Assembly (NCBI GenBank): GCA_040307715.1 | Contig: JAWRJC010000093.1 | Location: 1-20,460 of the forward strand | DNA length: 20,460 nucleotides | Reading direction: 5' to 3' | Origin: RUG13615 sp040307715 | Lineage (GTDB): Bacteria; Bacillota; Clostridia; Peptostreptococcales; Anaerovoracaceae | Shown: in pieces, positions 1-7,430 of the stretch | Numbering within the stretch: position 1 is the stretch's first letter | How the letters are laid out: each line of letters starts with the position of its first letter | Program-made: the position numbers and the translations under genes | Notes under the pieces: model-generated | The model's database searches: none | What the model was told of the DNA's origin: nothing | Seen by the model: only the letters and a program-made list of their open reading frames with translations

Positions 1-31
1 ACAGATAGTTGGCGGTCTGATATGAAAACCG

Positions 32-64
32 ATCCGCCGGCCCAAAACCGGCGGATTGTCTTTT
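32..64 (+). terminator. Rho-independent terminator or attenuator upstream of guaA
   Basis: A 9-bp perfect stem (ATCCGCCGG at 32-40 with CCGGCGGAT at 48-56) and a 7-nt loop are followed by a short T-rich tail ending in TTTT at 61-64. It lies about 45 nt before the guaA start. It may end an upstream gene outside the window, or act as a leader attenuator for guaA. GGCGG at 11-15 could pair with CCGCC at 34-38 as a competing stem, but no riboswitch aptamer core is recognisable in the 31 bases visible upstream. Confidence 0.7.
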
Positions 65-109
65 ATGGAATCGCTCAGCCCGCATCTGCGGGCGCAGGAA
101 AGGAATCCC

Positions 110-1708
110 ATGGCAAACGAAACAGCAAAAGCAAACGAGACCATCCTGGTCCTCGACTTCGGCGGCCAGTACAACCAGCTGATCGCCCGCCGCGTGCGCG
201 AATGCCGCGTCTACGCGGAGGTGCATCCGTACACCCTGCCGGTCGAGGAGATCCGCGAGATGGCGCCGAAGGGCATCATCTTCACGGGCGGCCCGAACAG
301 CGTATTCGGGGAGAGCGCGCTGGCATACGATCCGGCGCTCTTTGAACTCGGCGTGCCGATCCTGGGCATCTGCTACGGCGCGCAGCTCATGGCGCACGCG
401 CTCGGCGGCGTTGTCGAAACGGCGGAGACCAGCGAGTACGGCAAGACGGAAGTCATCATCAAGGACGGATACTACGGGGCAGGCTGGTCTGCTGACAGCA
501 GTCTTCTTTACAAGGATGTGCCCAAACGTTCGACCGTCTGGATGAGCCACACCGACCGGATCAAGCAGGTGCCGGAAGGCTTTGTCGTGACGGCGGAGAC
601 TGCGGATTGCCCGGTCGCGTCGATGGAGGATCCTTCGCGCGGCTTCTATGCGGTCCAGTTCCACCCGGAGGTCATGCACAGCCAGTACGGCAAGCACATG
701 CTGCGCTCGTTCGTCATGGATGTCTGCAAGTGTGCCGGCGACTGGGAGATGGGATCGTTCGTCGAACGGTCCATCGCGCAGATCCGGGAGAAGGTCGGTG
801 ACGGCAAGGTGCTGTGTGCGTTGTCCGGCGGCGTCGACAGTTCGGTCGCGGCGGTCCTGCTCAGCAAGGCGGTCGGCAAGCAGCTGACCTGTGTGTTCGT
901 CGATCAGGGCCTGCTCAGAAAGGACGAGGGCGACCAGGTCGAGGCAGTCTTTGGTCCCGACGGTCCGTACGACCTCAACTTCGTGCGCGCCAACGTGCAG
1001 GAGCGATTCTACGAAAAACTGGCCGGCGTCGAAGAGCCGGAGCAAAAGAGAAAGATCATCGGCGAGGAGTTCATCCGCGTCTTTGAAGAAGAAGCGAAAA
1101 AGATCGGTGCGGTCGACTTCCTGGTGCAGGGGACGATCTATCCGGACGTCATCGAGAGCGGTCTCGGCGACAGTGCGGTGATCAAGTCCCACCACAACGT
1201 CGGCGGTTTGCCGGACCATGTGGACTTCAAGGAGATCATCGAACCGCTGCGCATGCTGTTCAAGGACGAAGTCCGTGCGGCGGGGCTGGAACTCGGCATC
1301 CCCGAGAACCTGGTCTTCCGTCAGCCGTTCCCCGGCCCCGGTCTTGCGATCCGCATCATCGGGGAGGTCACCGAGGAGAAGGTGAAGATGGTCCAGGAAG
1401 CAGATGCGATCTTCCGGGAAGAGGTCGAGAACTATCAGGACGGCAGGTTCGCGAAAACGCTCGGGCAGTACTTCGCGGCGCTGACCAACATGCGTTCCGT
1501 CGGTGTTATGGGCGACTTCCGGACATACGACTACGCCGTGGCGCTCCGCGCGGTCATGACCAGCGACTTCATGACGGCCGAAGCGGCACAGATCCCGTGG
1601 GATCTGCTCATGCGGATCACCACGCGCATCGTCAACGAAGTGCCGCATGTCAGCCGCGTCATGTACGACTGCACGACCAAACCGCCGGCGACGATCGAGA
1701 TGGAATAG
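110..1708 (+). CDS. guaA: GMP synthase (glutamine-hydrolysing)
   Basis: Converts XMP to GMP with ATP and glutamine, the last step of de novo guanine nucleotide synthesis, in the cytoplasm. The ORF is open from 56, but the ATG at 110 follows GGAAAGGA at a good distance and gives 532 residues, close to the family norm; residues upstream look unrelated. The N-terminal class I glutamine amidotransferase starts with LVLDFGGQYNQLI. It has the nucleophile Cys88 in GICYGAQ, and His185 and Glu187 in FHPE. The ATP pyrophosphatase P-loop LSGGVDSS lies at 238-245. The C-terminal dimerisation domain has FPGPGLAIRIIGE, and the protein ends KPPATIEME, where most homologues have IEWE. All catalytic residues are present, so it should be active. 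A terminator-like hairpin just upstream could regulate it. No clear terminator follows, so readthrough into the next gene is possible. Confidence 0.97.
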   Translation: MANETAKANETILVLDFGGQYNQLIARRVRECRVYAEVHPYTLPVEEIREMAPKGIIFTGGPNSVFGESALAYDPALFELGVPILGICYGAQLMAHALGGVVETAETSEYGKTEVIIKDGYYGAGWSADSSLLYKDVPKRSTVWMSHTDRIKQVPEGFVVTAETADCPVASMEDPSRGFYAVQFHPEVMHSQYGKHMLRSFVMDVCKCAGDWEMGSFVERSIAQIREKVGDGKVLCALSGGVDSSVAAVLLSKAVGKQLTCVFVDQGLLRKDEGDQVEAVFGPDGPYDLNFVRANVQERFYEKLAGVEEPEQKRKIIGEEFIRVFEEEAKKIGAVDFLVQGTIYPDVIESGLGDSAVIKSHHNVGGLPDHVDFKEIIEPLRMLFKDEVRAAGLELGIPENLVFRQPFPGPGLAIRIIGEVTEEKVKMVQEADAIFREEVENYQDGRFAKTLGQYFAALTNMRSVGVMGDFRTYDYAVALRAVMTSDFMTAEAAQIPWDLLMRITTRIVNEVPHVSRVMYDCTTKPPATIEME

Positions 1709-1743
1709 CAACGGAACAGCTTTCCGATAGCTGAAAAGAGTAT

Positions 1744-1772
1744 TTGACAACTCCGACGACAAATAATAAGAG
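1744..1772 (+). promoter_or_regulatory. Possible promoter before the acyltransferase gene
   Basis: A perfect -35 hexamer TTGACA (1744-1749) sits in the 86-nt gap after guaA. The best-spaced -10 candidate, TAAGAG at 1767-1772 (17-nt spacer), is weak. TAATAA at 1764-1769 fits better in sequence but leaves a 14-nt spacer. This is tentative. Confidence 0.3.
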
Positions 1773-1794
1773 GCATTTAAGAACGGAGATCTTT

Positions 1795-2931
1795 ATGGAA
1801 GCAGAACCAACAATACAGCAGAAAAAGCCGCGCATTGTATGGATCGATATCATGCGCGGCTTCTTGATGTTCTGGGTCATCTTCGGGCACATCACCGAGG
1901 ATAAGGCGCAGTTTGTCTATATCTATTCCTTCCACATGCCGGCTTACTTTTTCCTGACCGGCATCACGTTGGCGTTCAAAAAAGACCAGCGGTTCGGGGC
2001 TTTCCTCGCGGATAAGTTCCTTGGTCTGATGGTGCCATACTTTATCCTCAACTTCTACGCGGCGCCGTTCCGGGAATGGCTGGAGTCCGTGGGGGAAGCG
2101 AACTCGCAGAGGTTTACGGATCTGCTGTTCGGCATCCTGTACGCCAATGCGGACAGCGGCTACAAGATGGCATCCAATACGCTGTGGTTCATCCCGTGCC
2201 TGTTCCTGGCATCGCTTTTGTTTGACTGCATCAAAAGACTGTGCAGCGGCGATCTGCGGATGATGACCGCCTTCACAGCTGCGCTGGTCTTTGCGTGCCG
2301 GGTGGCCAACCTGAATAACGGCGGGGGCGGTCCGTCCCATTACCGCGGAGCGATCTTCTCGGTCGTTTTTGTGCTGGCAGGGTATTTGTTCTCGCAGCAC
2401 AGGATGGACATCGAGACGGCTGTCGGCCGTCATAAAGGAATCGCAGCAGCTGCCGTTCCGGCACTTCTGGTCATCGGCTGGCATCTCAGCGTGCGCAACG
2501 GTTACGTCAGCATCATCCACAACGAATACAAGTCGCTGCTGCTGTTCTATGCATCCGCGCTGATTACGACCGCAGCACTTGCTATTTTCCTGATGCTTGT
2601 GACGAAGAACAGCGCGATTCTCCGGATCTGCCGGCCGGTCGACTTCATCGGCAGAAAAACGCTTCCGTATATCGCCTTCCAGGTACCGTTCATGAAACTG
2701 ATGTGGCACTACATGCCCGCGACGTTCGGGACAAAAGCCATGCCCTGGCTGCTGATCCAGACGGTCCTTCTGTACGCCGGCATGATGCCGTTCGCATGGG
2801 CGGTGGATAAGATCGTTCCAAGGAAGAAAAGCTATCGTGCACTTCATGCGCCTTTGCAGAAAGCCGGAGAGAGAGATATACAGAAAGAGCAGAAGTTACA
2901 ATTGCTTTTTAATGAAAGGAAAACGAGATGA
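1795..2931 (+). CDS. Acyltransferase 3 family membrane protein
   Basis: Predicted polytopic membrane O-acyltransferase (acyltransferase 3 / OafA-NolL type). This family transfers acyl groups, often acetyl, to sugars of surface polymers. The ATG at 1795 follows GGAG at 1785-1788 and gives 378 residues, a usual size; an upstream TTG at 1744 overlaps a -35-like motif and is unlikely. The N-terminus has the family signature: WIDIMRGF with Asp18 and Arg21, FGH with His32, then YSFHMPAYFFLTG. About ten hydrophobic segments follow, and the tail is basic. The stop overlaps the next start as ATGA, so the two are probably translationally coupled. The substrate cannot be deduced. The sequence is intact, with no frameshift. 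It shows family features strongly but does not match a named protein that I recognise. Confidence 0.88.
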   Translation: MEAEPTIQQKKPRIVWIDIMRGFLMFWVIFGHITEDKAQFVYIYSFHMPAYFFLTGITLAFKKDQRFGAFLADKFLGLMVPYFILNFYAAPFREWLESVGEANSQRFTDLLFGILYANADSGYKMASNTLWFIPCLFLASLLFDCIKRLCSGDLRMMTAFTAALVFACRVANLNNGGGGPSHYRGAIFSVVFVLAGYLFSQHRMDIETAVGRHKGIAAAAVPALLVIGWHLSVRNGYVSIIHNEYKSLLLFYASALITTAALAIFLMLVTKNSAILRICRPVDFIGRKTLPYIAFQVPFMKLMWHYMPATFGTKAMPWLLIQTVLLYAGMMPFAWAVDKIVPRKKSYRALHAPLQKAGERDIQKEQKLQLLFNERKTR

Positions 2932-3244
2932 AAAAACTAGCAGTCCTGATCGTGGCTCTTGCCATGGTGTTCTCGCTGACGGCGTGCGGCGGCGGAGATG
3001 CCGGCAGTACAGCTGCGGGCAGCACCGCAGAGGGCGATTCCGCGGCAACAGAGGACATCTATCTCACACTCGTCAATAAGACCCATCCGCTGCCGGAGAA
3101 CTGGGAAGACAACATTGAACTGCTCGAGATGAAGCCCGTCAGGAACTCAGAAAGGTCACCGTTTCCGACTACGTCAACCTGAACGAACTGGACATCAAAC
3201 AGTTCCAGGATGAAGGCTGGGATCCGGTCGAGCTGTATCACTGA
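2928..3244 (+). pseudogene. Frameshifted lipoprotein remnant, N-terminus like VanY-type peptidases
   Basis: Starts inside the acyltransferase stop (ATGA overlap). The first frame encodes a lipoprotein signal with lipobox LTAC (Cys20) and a Gly/Ser/Ala/Thr-rich linker. It then encodes YLTLVNKTHPLPENWED, which resembles the N-terminus of M15B (VanY-like) D-Ala-D-Ala carboxypeptidases. That frame ends at 3182 after 84 residues. From about 3134 the frame starting at 3152 (shifted by 2) reads on sensibly as VTVSDYVNLNELDIKQFQDE and ends at TGA 3242-3244. The peptidase zinc-binding region (HxxxxxxD...H) is absent, so the enzyme core is missing. The remnant is probably an internally deleted, frameshifted gene. 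A small lipoprotein of 84 residues or a sequencing error are alternatives. Confidence 0.55.
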
Positions 3245-3268
3245 GGGTGCGGGCCGGCATTGACAATC

Positions 3269-3310
3269 AAAAAGACACTGCTTTTCCGGAAGGAAAGCGG
3301 TGTCTTTTTT
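3269..3310. terminator. Bidirectional intrinsic terminator
   Basis: A 14-bp stem (AAAGACACTGCTTT at 3271-3284 with AAAGCGGTGTCTTT at 3294-3307, one wobble) encloses TCCGGAAGG. On the plus strand it runs into six T; on the minus strand the complement also gives a T5 tail. It separates the plus-strand acyltransferase/lipoprotein genes from the convergent membrane-protein gene at 3366-4025. Confidence 0.9.
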
Positions 3311-3365
3311 CATACGTTTTGCGTCGCTCTGCAGCAATCAGGAATCGCCCTGCAGCGGGCAGCGG

Positions 3366-4025
3366 TTACTGCTTCAGCATCCGGACTGCATTCTTAAGGA
3401 ATCCAAGATACAGGATATAGCCGAGGACTGCGGCTGCGGCGGAAACGAGCGCCAGAATGCCGGTCAGCTGATCCGACAGGGAGAGATGGAAGACGCCCGG
3501 CAGGGTGCTCGCGATGAGCGAGCACAGTAAGCTGATCAGGATGACCGCGCTGAGGCGGTGTCCTTTGTCGATCATCCGCTGATCGTTCAGAAGCTCGGCC
3601 AGCCGGATGATGCTGGCGATGACAAAGGCGATCACGAGGAAGTTGAAGAGCCCGGTCAGATCTGTGAGCAGACCGCCGATCGTGGTCTTGCCGTTCATCG
3701 TGAGCGCTTCGCCGGCGGCGGCACTGGCGATGGCCAGGACCGCCATGATGAATGCGTAGTGCATGCCGTGTTCGTCCTTGCCGCCCTGGTGGAGACCGAT
3801 CAGATTGATGATCATCGCAACGAATCCCGCGATGCCGGAGACGAGCAGCAGCGCCCCGCCGCCGAGGAACGTCCCTGTGACAGCATCTTCGGAGATCGTG
3901 CCTTCCCCGTTCAAACCGACGAGCGCGAGGACGGCGCCGAACAGTGTCAGGACGGCTGTCAGCAGGGTCAGGATCTCTGCAACAAATACTTTTTTCACGC
4001 CCGACTGGGCATTCGGATAACGCAT
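3366..4025 (-). CDS. Multi-pass membrane protein of unknown function
   Basis: I do not recognise a family. The chosen ATG (complement of 4023-4025) follows AAAGGGA by 8 nt, giving 219 residues; an upstream ATG at 4046 lacks a Shine-Dalgarno. The protein is very rich in Leu, Ile, Val, Ala and Gly. It shows five to six probable membrane helices, around residues 13-37, 50-75, 85-105, 120-140, 155-175 and 185-208. The short loops include LHQGGKDEHGMHY and NDQRMIDKGHR. No catalytic motif is visible. The basic N-terminus before the first helix suggests a cytoplasmic start. It is a single-gene transcript: a consensus promoter lies upstream (4083-4111) and a bidirectional terminator downstream. It is transcribed divergently from the DUF218 operon, so shared control is possible but not shown. 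Confidence 0.8.
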   Translation of the reverse strand: MRYPNAQSGVKKVFVAEILTLLTAVLTLFGAVLALVGLNGEGTISEDAVTGTFLGGGALLLVSGIAGFVAMIINLIGLHQGGKDEHGMHYAFIMAVLAIASAAAGEALTMNGKTTIGGLLTDLTGLFNFLVIAFVIASIIRLAELLNDQRMIDKGHRLSAVILISLLCSLIASTLPGVFHLSLSDQLTGILALVSAAAAVLGYILYLGFLKNAVRMLKQ

Positions 4026-4082
4026 AGTAATAATCCCTTTCGTCATAGAAGGTCCACAGTTACGGTTTGTTGTTCGATAACC

Positions 4083-4111
4083 AGTATAGAGAACGGCGGA
4101 TTTCCTGTCAA
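4083..4111 (-). promoter_or_regulatory. Consensus sigma-A promoter for the minus-strand membrane protein
   Basis: On the minus strand, TTGACA (complement of 4106-4111), a 17-nt spacer and TATACT (complement of 4083-4088) form an 11/12 match to the vegetative consensus. The predicted start near 4076 gives a leader of about 50 nt before the ATG at 4025. Confidence 0.85.
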
Positions 4112-4182
4112 ACAGGCGCGGAAAACCATCTTATCATAGACAACAGGCAGGAAAAACGAGTAAAATTATACTTGGGACAAAA

Positions 4183-4188
4183 TATACT
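4183..4188 (+). promoter_or_regulatory. Possible -10 element for the six-gene operon
   Basis: TATACT occurs about 32 nt before the DUF218 gene start in an AT-rich patch. The position expected for a -35 (around 4160-4165) is a poor match, and TTATAC at 4167-4172 is an alternative. Transcription from this intergenic region is likely because the upstream gene is divergent, but the exact promoter is uncertain. Confidence 0.35.
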
Positions 4189-4219
4189 CTGTAACAAACC
4201 AGCAGGCGGTTATCAGACC

Positions 4220-5722
4220 ATGAAGAAAACACATTACGTCATTATAGGAATCGCTCTTTTGGCCCTGTGCGTGGCTGTTATTTCCGTGACCGGAAAGACC
4301 GCCGTCGCGCAGATTCCTTTCTACGGAGAGCAGCCGGCGTCCCTCGATGAGCTCACCATTCAGGTCGACCCGGAGGAGGGCATCATTTCGCTCGAAGACG
4401 TCTCTCTGGAGGACGGGGTGATCACGCTGAAGGTGCGCGGCGAAGGCCGCGGGGATGCCTTTGTGGAAATCCTGACCGGCGACGGGACGGGCGTTTCAAA
4501 AGTATTCTACGTGCACCGCGGCGGCATCGTCACCAAAGACAGTTATTTCGGTGCCTGCCGGGGCGGGATCATCATCCCTGCCGCAGCGCTGCTATATCTG
4601 CTCCTGCTGTTCTTCGGCATCCTGCGCAAATACCGCGGCGGGCTCCGGGAGAGTATGTATCAGTACAGAAACGTGCTGTATCTGGGCCTCCTGATCTTTC
4701 TGGGATTCTGGATTCTGCAGTCCGTGATGAATGTGATCCGGTTCAACAGCATCGGGGAAACGGTGCACTCGATCACCGCGGCGGCGCGTCTTCTGACGCT
4801 ACTGTCGCTGCCAATCGCACTGCTTGTATCGATCATGGTCACAGCGAGCAACGTGAACCTGATGCGGCATGAAGGCCGGAACTGGCGCAACATGCTCGGC
4901 GCGATCCTGGGCATCTTCTTCTGCGTATGCCTGATTTTCCCGGAGGTGATGGAATACTATCTGCAGTGGCACGCGACGTCGATCGACGTGCACAACATGG
5001 GCGGCGCCGCCCTTTATGTCACGACCTTCATCGAGCACGCCATCCATATGACGACCGCTTACCTCGAATGCATTCTGATCGCCACCATCATACTCAGCGT
5101 CAAGGCGGCCAGACACATGCCCGCCTTTGACAAAGACTATATCCTCATCCTGGGGTGCCAGATCGGCAAAGACGGCTCCCTGACAAAACTGCTGCAGGGG
5201 CGTACCGACCGCGCTGTCGAGTTCGCAGCGATGCAGAAGGAGAAGACCGGCAAAGACCTCGTCTTCGTGCCGTCCGGCGGGCAGGGGTCCGACGAGATCA
5301 TGGCCGAAGCGGCGGCGGTCCGCAATTATCTGCTCGCGCAGGGGATCCCGGAGGAGCAGATCCTGGCCGAAGACCGGTCGGTCAATACCTATGAAAACTT
5401 CCGCAATTCCATGGCGCTGATCCGTGAGAAGGAAGGAGCCGCGCAGGCGGAATCGCAGGCGGGTCCGGCGGAATCGCCGAGGATCGCCTTTTCGACGACC
5501 AACTACCATGTCTTCCGCTCCGGCATGTTCGCTTTTGCGCAGGGCATCGCGGCGGAGGGCATCGGCAGTCCGACCAAGCGGTACTTTTGGATCAACGCGT
5601 TTGTCCGCGAGTTCATTGCGGCGCTGGTATCGGAAAAGAAGAAACACATTATCATCATCGCTTTGCTGGTGCTGTTGGTGGCACTGATGATCATCCCGCT
5701 GTACATGGATTTTGCCATGTAG
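4220..5722 (+). CDS. Membrane-anchored DUF218 (YdcF/SanA/ElyC-like) protein
   Basis: The ATG at 4220 begins MKKTHYVIIG, a signal-anchor-like N-terminus, preceded by AGGCGG; the 51 codons upstream look non-coding. It encodes 500 residues. An extracytoplasmic-looking segment (about 30-105) is followed by roughly five membrane helices (110-300) and then the DUF218 domain (about 305-460). That domain includes YILILGCQ at 307, SGGQGSDE near 352-359, GIPEEQILAEDRSVNTYENF with the conserved NTxEN at 389-393, and TTNYHVFRS at 426-434. A last membrane helix ends the protein. DUF218 proteins are linked to envelope integrity in Escherichia coli (SanA, ElyC), and YdcF binds S-adenosylmethionine; the reaction is unknown. 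It is the first gene of an operon with short gaps and has a paralogue three genes on (7431-8594). Confidence 0.85.
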   Translation: MKKTHYVIIGIALLALCVAVISVTGKTAVAQIPFYGEQPASLDELTIQVDPEEGIISLEDVSLEDGVITLKVRGEGRGDAFVEILTGDGTGVSKVFYVHRGGIVTKDSYFGACRGGIIIPAAALLYLLLLFFGILRKYRGGLRESMYQYRNVLYLGLLIFLGFWILQSVMNVIRFNSIGETVHSITAAARLLTLLSLPIALLVSIMVTASNVNLMRHEGRNWRNMLGAILGIFFCVCLIFPEVMEYYLQWHATSIDVHNMGGAALYVTTFIEHAIHMTTAYLECILIATIILSVKAARHMPAFDKDYILILGCQIGKDGSLTKLLQGRTDRAVEFAAMQKEKTGKDLVFVPSGGQGSDEIMAEAAAVRNYLLAQGIPEEQILAEDRSVNTYENFRNSMALIREKEGAAQAESQAGPAESPRIAFSTTNYHVFRSGMFAFAQGIAAEGIGSPTKRYFWINAFVREFIAALVSEKKKHIIIIALLVLLVALMIIPLYMDFAM

Positions 5723-5778
5723 TCATTCAAACCACGGAGTGATCCCGGCAGAATCAAACTCGTATGAGAGAGCAGACC

Positions 5779-6579
5779 ATGAGTGAAAAGAAGGCCCTGC
5801 AGTTTCATATGAACCAGGATGGATACGGCTGTACCGCCGCGATCCTCACCGCTGTGCCGATCGAGGAGGACAGCGTCCGGCATCTGTTTGCCGGATGGGA
5901 ACCCGTTAAGGTGCCCGGCGATCCGCAGCGGTATGAAGCGGCCTGCTACGAAGCGGGCGGCGGGCAGCAGACGGTCGTCACCGCCCGGCAGCCGTACATG
6001 GGCATGTCGGCTGCATCGATGCTGGCGGCAAAAATGATCTACACCTTCCGGCCGAAATATCTGATCATGTGCGGCATCGCCGCGGGGATCGGTGAGGAAT
6101 CCGCCCAGCTGTACGGGGACGTGCTGGTGCCGGATATGATCTGGGATTACTCGACCGGCAAATTTGTCGGCAAAGATGAATCGGAGATCGCGTTCGGCTC
6201 CATCGGTTTTCAGCCCCGCCCCGTATCGGTCCACATCGATCCGGGGATCCTGGCGACCGTGATGGGAACCGTCGGGAGAGAGGACAATGAATTCCATGTG
6301 CATGTCGGTCCGATGGCCTGCGGGACATCCGTTGTCGCCAACCGCGAGATCGTGGACAAGCGCATCCACGCGCTGTTCCCGCACACTGTAGGCCTGGACA
6401 TGGAGTCTTACAGCATCTACTACGCGGCTGAGCACTGCGCAGAGCCGCGGCCCAAGGCGCTGGTCGTCAAGAGCATCTGCGACTATGCGGACAGCGAAAA
6501 GTCCGACCAGTATCAGAAATTCGCCGCATATACCAGCAGCGGATATGTAAAGTATCTGCTGGAGAACTATTTGTTTTAA
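5779..6579 (+). CDS. Nucleoside phosphorylase / nucleosidase-like protein
   Basis: Cytoplasmic protein of the PNP/UDP phosphorylase superfamily, which splits N-glycosidic bonds of nucleosides. I chose ATG 5779 (266 residues, weak GAGAG upstream); ATG 5764 in the same frame adds five residues and is equally possible. Visible are an N-terminal strand AAILTAVPIEED with the acidic substrate-loop pattern, and the glycine-rich CGIAAGIG after a hydrophobic strand. GDVLVPD and GPMACGTSVVANREIVD follow. The GLDMESYSIYYAA motif corresponds to the ribose-binding Met-Glu of methylthioadenosine/SAH nucleosidases, and KSICDYADSEKSDQYQ to their catalytic-Asp motif. Specificity cannot be assigned; it looks closer to stand-alone nucleosidase domains in signalling or defence proteins than to housekeeping MTA/SAH nucleosidase. 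The lipase-like gene follows after 13 nt. Confidence 0.8.
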   Translation: MSEKKALQFHMNQDGYGCTAAILTAVPIEEDSVRHLFAGWEPVKVPGDPQRYEAACYEAGGGQQTVVTARQPYMGMSAASMLAAKMIYTFRPKYLIMCGIAAGIGEESAQLYGDVLVPDMIWDYSTGKFVGKDESEIAFGSIGFQPRPVSVHIDPGILATVMGTVGREDNEFHVHVGPMACGTSVVANREIVDKRIHALFPHTVGLDMESYSIYYAAEHCAEPRPKALVVKSICDYADSEKSDQYQKFAAYTSSGYVKYLLENYLF

Positions 6580-6592
6580 GGAGCGGAGTACC

Positions 6593-7414
6593 ATGCGCGC
6601 GGAACCGCCGGCAGACTGCCGCACCAGATACCCCGTTGTGCTCGTGCACGGGATCGGTTACACAGATGAAGAAAACCCGCATTACTGGGGACACGTACCG
6701 GACGCGCTGCGCCGCTGCGGCGCCGATGTCTATTTCGGTGAGCAGGACAGCTATTCGTCCGTAACAGTCAACGCGCAGCAGCTCAAGGACCGGATCCTGC
6801 AGATCCTGCAGGAGACCGGCGCAGAGAAGGTCAATCTCATCGCCCATTCCAAGGGCGGGATCGATGCCAGATATATGATCAGCAGCCTCGGCATGGAGGA
6901 CCGGATCGCGTCCCTGACGACGGTGGCGACGCCGCACCGCGGGCTCGGGGCGATCGACACGCTGAAAGAAAAAGCCCCGGCTGTGCTCCGGCAGTTTTAC
7001 GGGCTCTTCGCGGTGATGGTGCGCTCGGACGGCGGAGGCAAGCCGGAAACGCTGGACATCTTCGACCAGTTCAGCGAAGACTATATGATGGTCTTCAACG
7101 AAATGGTGCCGGACGCACCCGGCGTTTACTACCAGAGCTGGGCCTGCGATATGAAAAAGCGCAGCACCGATCCCCCGCTGGGCATCTTCCACGATGTGAT
7201 CGAGAAAATGCAGGGGGCAAATGACGGTTTCGTACCGGTCACCTCCGCTGCCTGGGGAGCGTTCCGCGGTGTCTGCATCGGGGCGGACGGGGAGGGGATC
7301 TCCCACCCGATGGCCTGCGGAGGCCGTGCGAAATGGATGGAAAAGAAGGGCCGGGAGGATCTTTCTTCCTGGTATGTGGATATGGTCAGTGAGCTCCGGC
7401 AGATGGGGTTCTGA
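6593..7414 (+). CDS. Lipase-like alpha/beta hydrolase
   Basis: The ATG at 6593 follows AAGGAG at 6579-6584 and gives 273 residues. The fold is that of triacylglycerol lipases and related esterases. VLVHGIGY at 16-23 forms the oxyanion region. The nucleophile Ser86 is in the elbow AHSKGG, followed by DARYM; TTVATPHRG is typical of bacterial lipases. Asp211 in GANDGFVPV and His238 in GISHPM complete a plausible Ser-Asp-His triad. No signal peptide is visible, so the enzyme is predicted to be cytoplasmic, unlike secreted lipases. It probably hydrolyses an ester-containing lipid or acylated small molecule; the substrate is unknown. It sits in the operon between the nucleosidase-like gene (13 nt before) and the second DUF218 gene (16 nt after). 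An envelope-lipid role for the cluster is inference only. Confidence 0.85.
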   Translation: MRAEPPADCRTRYPVVLVHGIGYTDEENPHYWGHVPDALRRCGADVYFGEQDSYSSVTVNAQQLKDRILQILQETGAEKVNLIAHSKGGIDARYMISSLGMEDRIASLTTVATPHRGLGAIDTLKEKAPAVLRQFYGLFAVMVRSDGGGKPETLDIFDQFSEDYMMVFNEMVPDAPGVYYQSWACDMKKRSTDPPLGIFHDVIEKMQGANDGFVPVTSAAWGAFRGVCIGADGEGISHPMACGGRAKWMEKKGREDLSSWYVDMVSELRQMGF

Positions 7415-7430
7415 CAGAAGGAAGCACCTT

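Noticed and set aside
56..109. Upstream extension of guaA
   Set aside because: The added residues are not part of the family, and the ATG at 110 has a good ribosome binding site.
1712..1740. Possible terminator after guaA
   Set aside because: Only a short, weak CTTTC/GAAAAG pairing is present, with no stable GC stem or T-tract.
3558..4139. Plus-strand reading frame opposite the minus-strand membrane protein
   Set aside because: The minus-strand frame has a consensus promoter, a Shine-Dalgarno and clear membrane helices, and the plus-strand protein is a polar shadow.
7221..7430. N-terminal extension of the second DUF218 gene
   Set aside because: It overlaps the lipase gene in another frame, lacks a ribosome site, and the Arg/Pro/Ser-rich sequence is not protein-like.
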